Assembly: GCA_015662175.1 (NCBI GenBank)
Contig: DQUR01000184.1
Span: 1 to 15,111 of the forward strand
Reading direction: 5' to 3'
From: Thermococcus paralvinellae
GTDB lineage: Archaea; Methanobacteriota_B; Thermococci; Thermococcales; Thermococcaceae
Length of the DNA: 15,111 nucleotides
Position numbers and translations under genes: made by a program. Under the pieces are notes generated by a model that saw only the letters and a program-made list of their open reading frames with translations, made no database searches and was not told where the DNA came from. The stretch's first letter is position 1, and every line of letters starts with the position of its first letter. This document shows positions 13,922 through 15,111 of this stretch, in pieces.

Positions 13922-13986
13922 TTTACTCACCCAAAAATGATTGGTTCACTGCAACATTAAACCTTTTTTTACAATCCGGGGATAAC

Positions 13987-13995
13987 GTTATATAT
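13987..13995 (+). promoter_or_regulatory. TATA box for the ferritin gene
   Basis: GTTATATAT is centred about 36 nt before ATG 14027. It supports the inner start over the in-frame ATG at 14006. Confidence 0.6.
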
Positions 13996-14026
13996 CTCTA
14001 CGTTCTTGTTTGTAATGGTGATGAAA

Positions 14027-14551
14027 ATGCTGAGTGAAAAAATGCTTAAAGCCCTAAATGAACAACTTAACAGGGAACTGTACTCTGCATACCTATACTT
14101 TGCAATGGCGGCCTATTTTGAGGACCTCAACCTGGAGGGTTTTGCCAGCTGGATGAAGGCTCAGGCAGAGGAAGAGCTTGGGCATGCACTCAGATTTTAC
14201 AATTACATTTATGACAGAAATGGTAGGGTTGAGCTAAAAGCGATAGAGCAGCCTCCAAGAGAGTGGGACTCTCCACTGGCGGCATTTGAGGCTGCATACA
14301 AACATGAGCAGTTCATAAGCAAGTGCATAAACGAGCTCGCTGCTTTGGCTGAGGAGGAGAAAGACTACTCAACGAGGGCCTTTTTGGAGTGGTTCATTAA
14401 TGAGCAGGTTGAGGAGGAGTCCAGCGTTAAAAAGATTGTTGATAAGCTCAAGTTTGCAAAGAATAGCCCACAAGTGATATTCATGCTTGACCAGAAGCTT
14501 GGCGAAAGACAGCCACAGCTCCAGAATCTTCTTCTCAAATCGGAAGGTTAA
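14027..14551 (+). CDS. ftnA: Ferritin, iron-storage
   Basis: The protein is a 174-residue four-helix ferritin that oxidises Fe2+ and stores the iron in a 24-subunit shell. From ATG 14027 it reads [20 protein letters not shown], the start I recall for the Pyrococcus ferritin, which has the same length. Ferroxidase ligands fall at the expected positions: Glu17, Glu50, His53, Glu94, Gln127 and Glu130, within [15 protein letters not shown] and [13 protein letters not shown]. The in-frame ATG at 14006 would add seven residues. It is rejected because GGTGAT (14017-14022) serves the inner start and the TATA box is too close to 14006. The gene is single, with its own promoter and T-rich terminator. 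No iron-regulator box was recognised. Confidence 0.96.
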   Translation: MLSEKMLKALNEQLNRELYSAYLYFAMAAYFEDLNLEGFASWMKAQAEEELGHALRFYNYIYDRNGRVELKAIEQPPREWDSPLAAFEAAYKHEQFISKCINELAALAEEEKDYSTRAFLEWFINEQVEEESSVKKIVDKLKFAKNSPQVIFMLDQKLGERQPQLQNLLLKSEG

Positions 14552-14558
14552 ATTTATG

Positions 14559-14582
14559 TTTTTCATTTTTTGGTGTTTTTTT
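14559..14582 (+). terminator. T-run terminator after ferritin
   Basis: Three T runs (14559-14563, 14566-14571, 14576-14582) follow the stop codon. This is a typical archaeal termination signal, and it separates ferritin transcription from the CRISPR array that is read from the opposite side. Confidence 0.65.
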
Positions 14583-14605
14583 AAATATCAAGCTACAACG
14601 CATCT

Positions 14606-14979
14606 AGTGCCCTTCTCTTAGAGTCTTATTGGAATTATTGGAATACATTAAAGACATCACAGATAAATTCTACCTCCAACTACTTTCAATTCTCTTTGAG
14701 TTTTATTGGAATTTGCAAACTACGTGAACGGCGCGGCAGAGGAGCTGATACTTTCAATTCTCTTTGAGTTTTATTGGAATTTATGTGGGCAATCCAAGAA
14801 CTTCTCACCCCTCACTCTTTCAATTCTCTTTGAGTTTTATTGGAATGTTCAAGCTCACAAGAGAGGACATCGAAGAAGTGCTCCTTTCAATTCTCTTTGA
14901 GTTTTATTGGAATTCTCTGCATTTCCAGTCCAAGTTAAGATTTATACAACTTTCAATTCTCTTTGAGTTTTATTGGAAT
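14606..14979 (-). CRISPR. CRISPR array: five identical 30-bp repeats plus a degenerate end repeat
   Basis: Identical 30-bp repeats lie at 14683-14712, 14751-14780, 14817-14846, 14884-14913 and 14950-14979 (plus strand starts CTTTCAATTCTC and ends TTTTATTGGAAT). Spacers are 14713-14750 (38), 14781-14816 (36), 14847-14883 (37) and 14914-14949 (36 bp). On the minus strand the repeat ends ATTGAAAG, the 8-nt crRNA 5' tag known from Pyrococcus, so the array is read right to left. At the far left, 14606-14635 is a degenerate repeat with the 3' two thirds conserved, followed by a 9-bp tandem copy of its end (to 14644) and a 38-bp spacer (14645-14682). A degenerate final repeat is typical of the leader-distal end. 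No cas genes are in the window. Confidence 0.96.
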
Positions 14980-15111
14980 GGGGTGGGGTTTTGTTTGGAT
15001 TCTTCATTGGGGTTATAATAACGCTTGAAATATAAAAGTTTTTCGCTAAAGGGGTGATAATAGAGTCTGGACAAGCCCTTAATCAACACCATCACAAGCC
15101 TTTATTAAACC
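14980..15111 (-). promoter_or_regulatory. CRISPR leader with TATA box
   Basis: This 132-bp non-coding stretch to the window edge is upstream of the array in its direction of transcription. On the minus strand CTTTTATATTTC (15038-15027) is a TATA box, which places the transcript start near 15005-15010, about 30 nt before the first repeat. The stretch is AT-rich on its outer side, and C-rich on the minus strand next to the repeat (CCCCACCCC). No open reading frame of note is present. The leader may continue past the window. Confidence 0.7.

Noticed and set aside
13922..13930. GTG start of the PhnP-like hydrolase
   Set aside because: The GTG is part of the GGGTGA ribosome binding site of ATG 13921.
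14706..15018. Two overlapping reading frames with repeated SILFEFYWN segments
   Set aside because: They are translations of the CRISPR repeats and spacers, not a repeat protein.

Overview
The window looks like a hyperthermophilic euryarchaeon of the order Thermococcales (Pyrococcus/Thermococcus/Palaeococcus relatives). The signs are archaeal TATA boxes about 36 nt before most start codons, GGTGAT-type ribosome binding sites, order-typical families (DUF257, DUF835, UPF0200), a 174-residue ferritin that I recall as very close to the Pyrococcus one, and a 30-bp CRISPR repeat of the Pyrococcus/Thermococcus type. This rests on recognition only; no search was run.

Layout. Bases 1-275 hold the 3' end of a TldD/PmbA-family gene, cut off exactly at a perfect 34-bp inverted repeat that begins at base 1. 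Bases 341-989 are a DUF257 gene broken by several frameshifts. Next come a BtpA/SgcQ-family TIM-barrel gene (1072-1857) and a two-gene TRAP-TAXI transporter: lipoprotein receptor (1974-3020) and fused permease (3072-4868). The gap after it carries a decayed 3' end of a phosphohexomutase gene (about 4983-5110). A minus-strand operon runs from 8181 to 5111: a small basic-acidic protein, a KH/PP-loop-like protein, a membrane DUF835 protein, and a two-domain protein joining a UPF0200 P-loop kinase-like domain to a DUF523/TudS-like cysteine domain. Upstream is a SufS-type cysteine desulfurase (8234-9424), divergent from an ECF-transporter S-component-like membrane protein (9557-10132). The region between them has four copies of an ATGGAACAAAT-like element, two of them forming a near-perfect palindrome.

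The right part has a secreted lipoprotein with a glucuronyl C5-epimerase domain (10117-11682, minus), divergent from a ThiR-type regulator (HTH plus ThiN domain, 11784-12677). A YjbQ/UPF0047 gene follows (12738-13151), then a PhnP-like metallo-beta-lactamase-fold hydrolase (13166-13921, minus) and ferritin (14027-14551). The window ends in a small CRISPR array (14606-14979) transcribed leftwards from a leader at the right edge. No cas genes are visible.

Themes. Sulfur chemistry may link the cysteine desulfurase with the KH/PP-loop-like and TudS-like proteins of the adjoining operon, which is inference. Thiamin links ThiR and YjbQ by family. Three broken genes in the first 5.1 kb mark that flank as decaying or rearranged. 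The best candidates for something undescribed are the UPF0200-TudS operon, the palindromic operator at 9482-9538, and the duplicated terminal CRISPR repeat.
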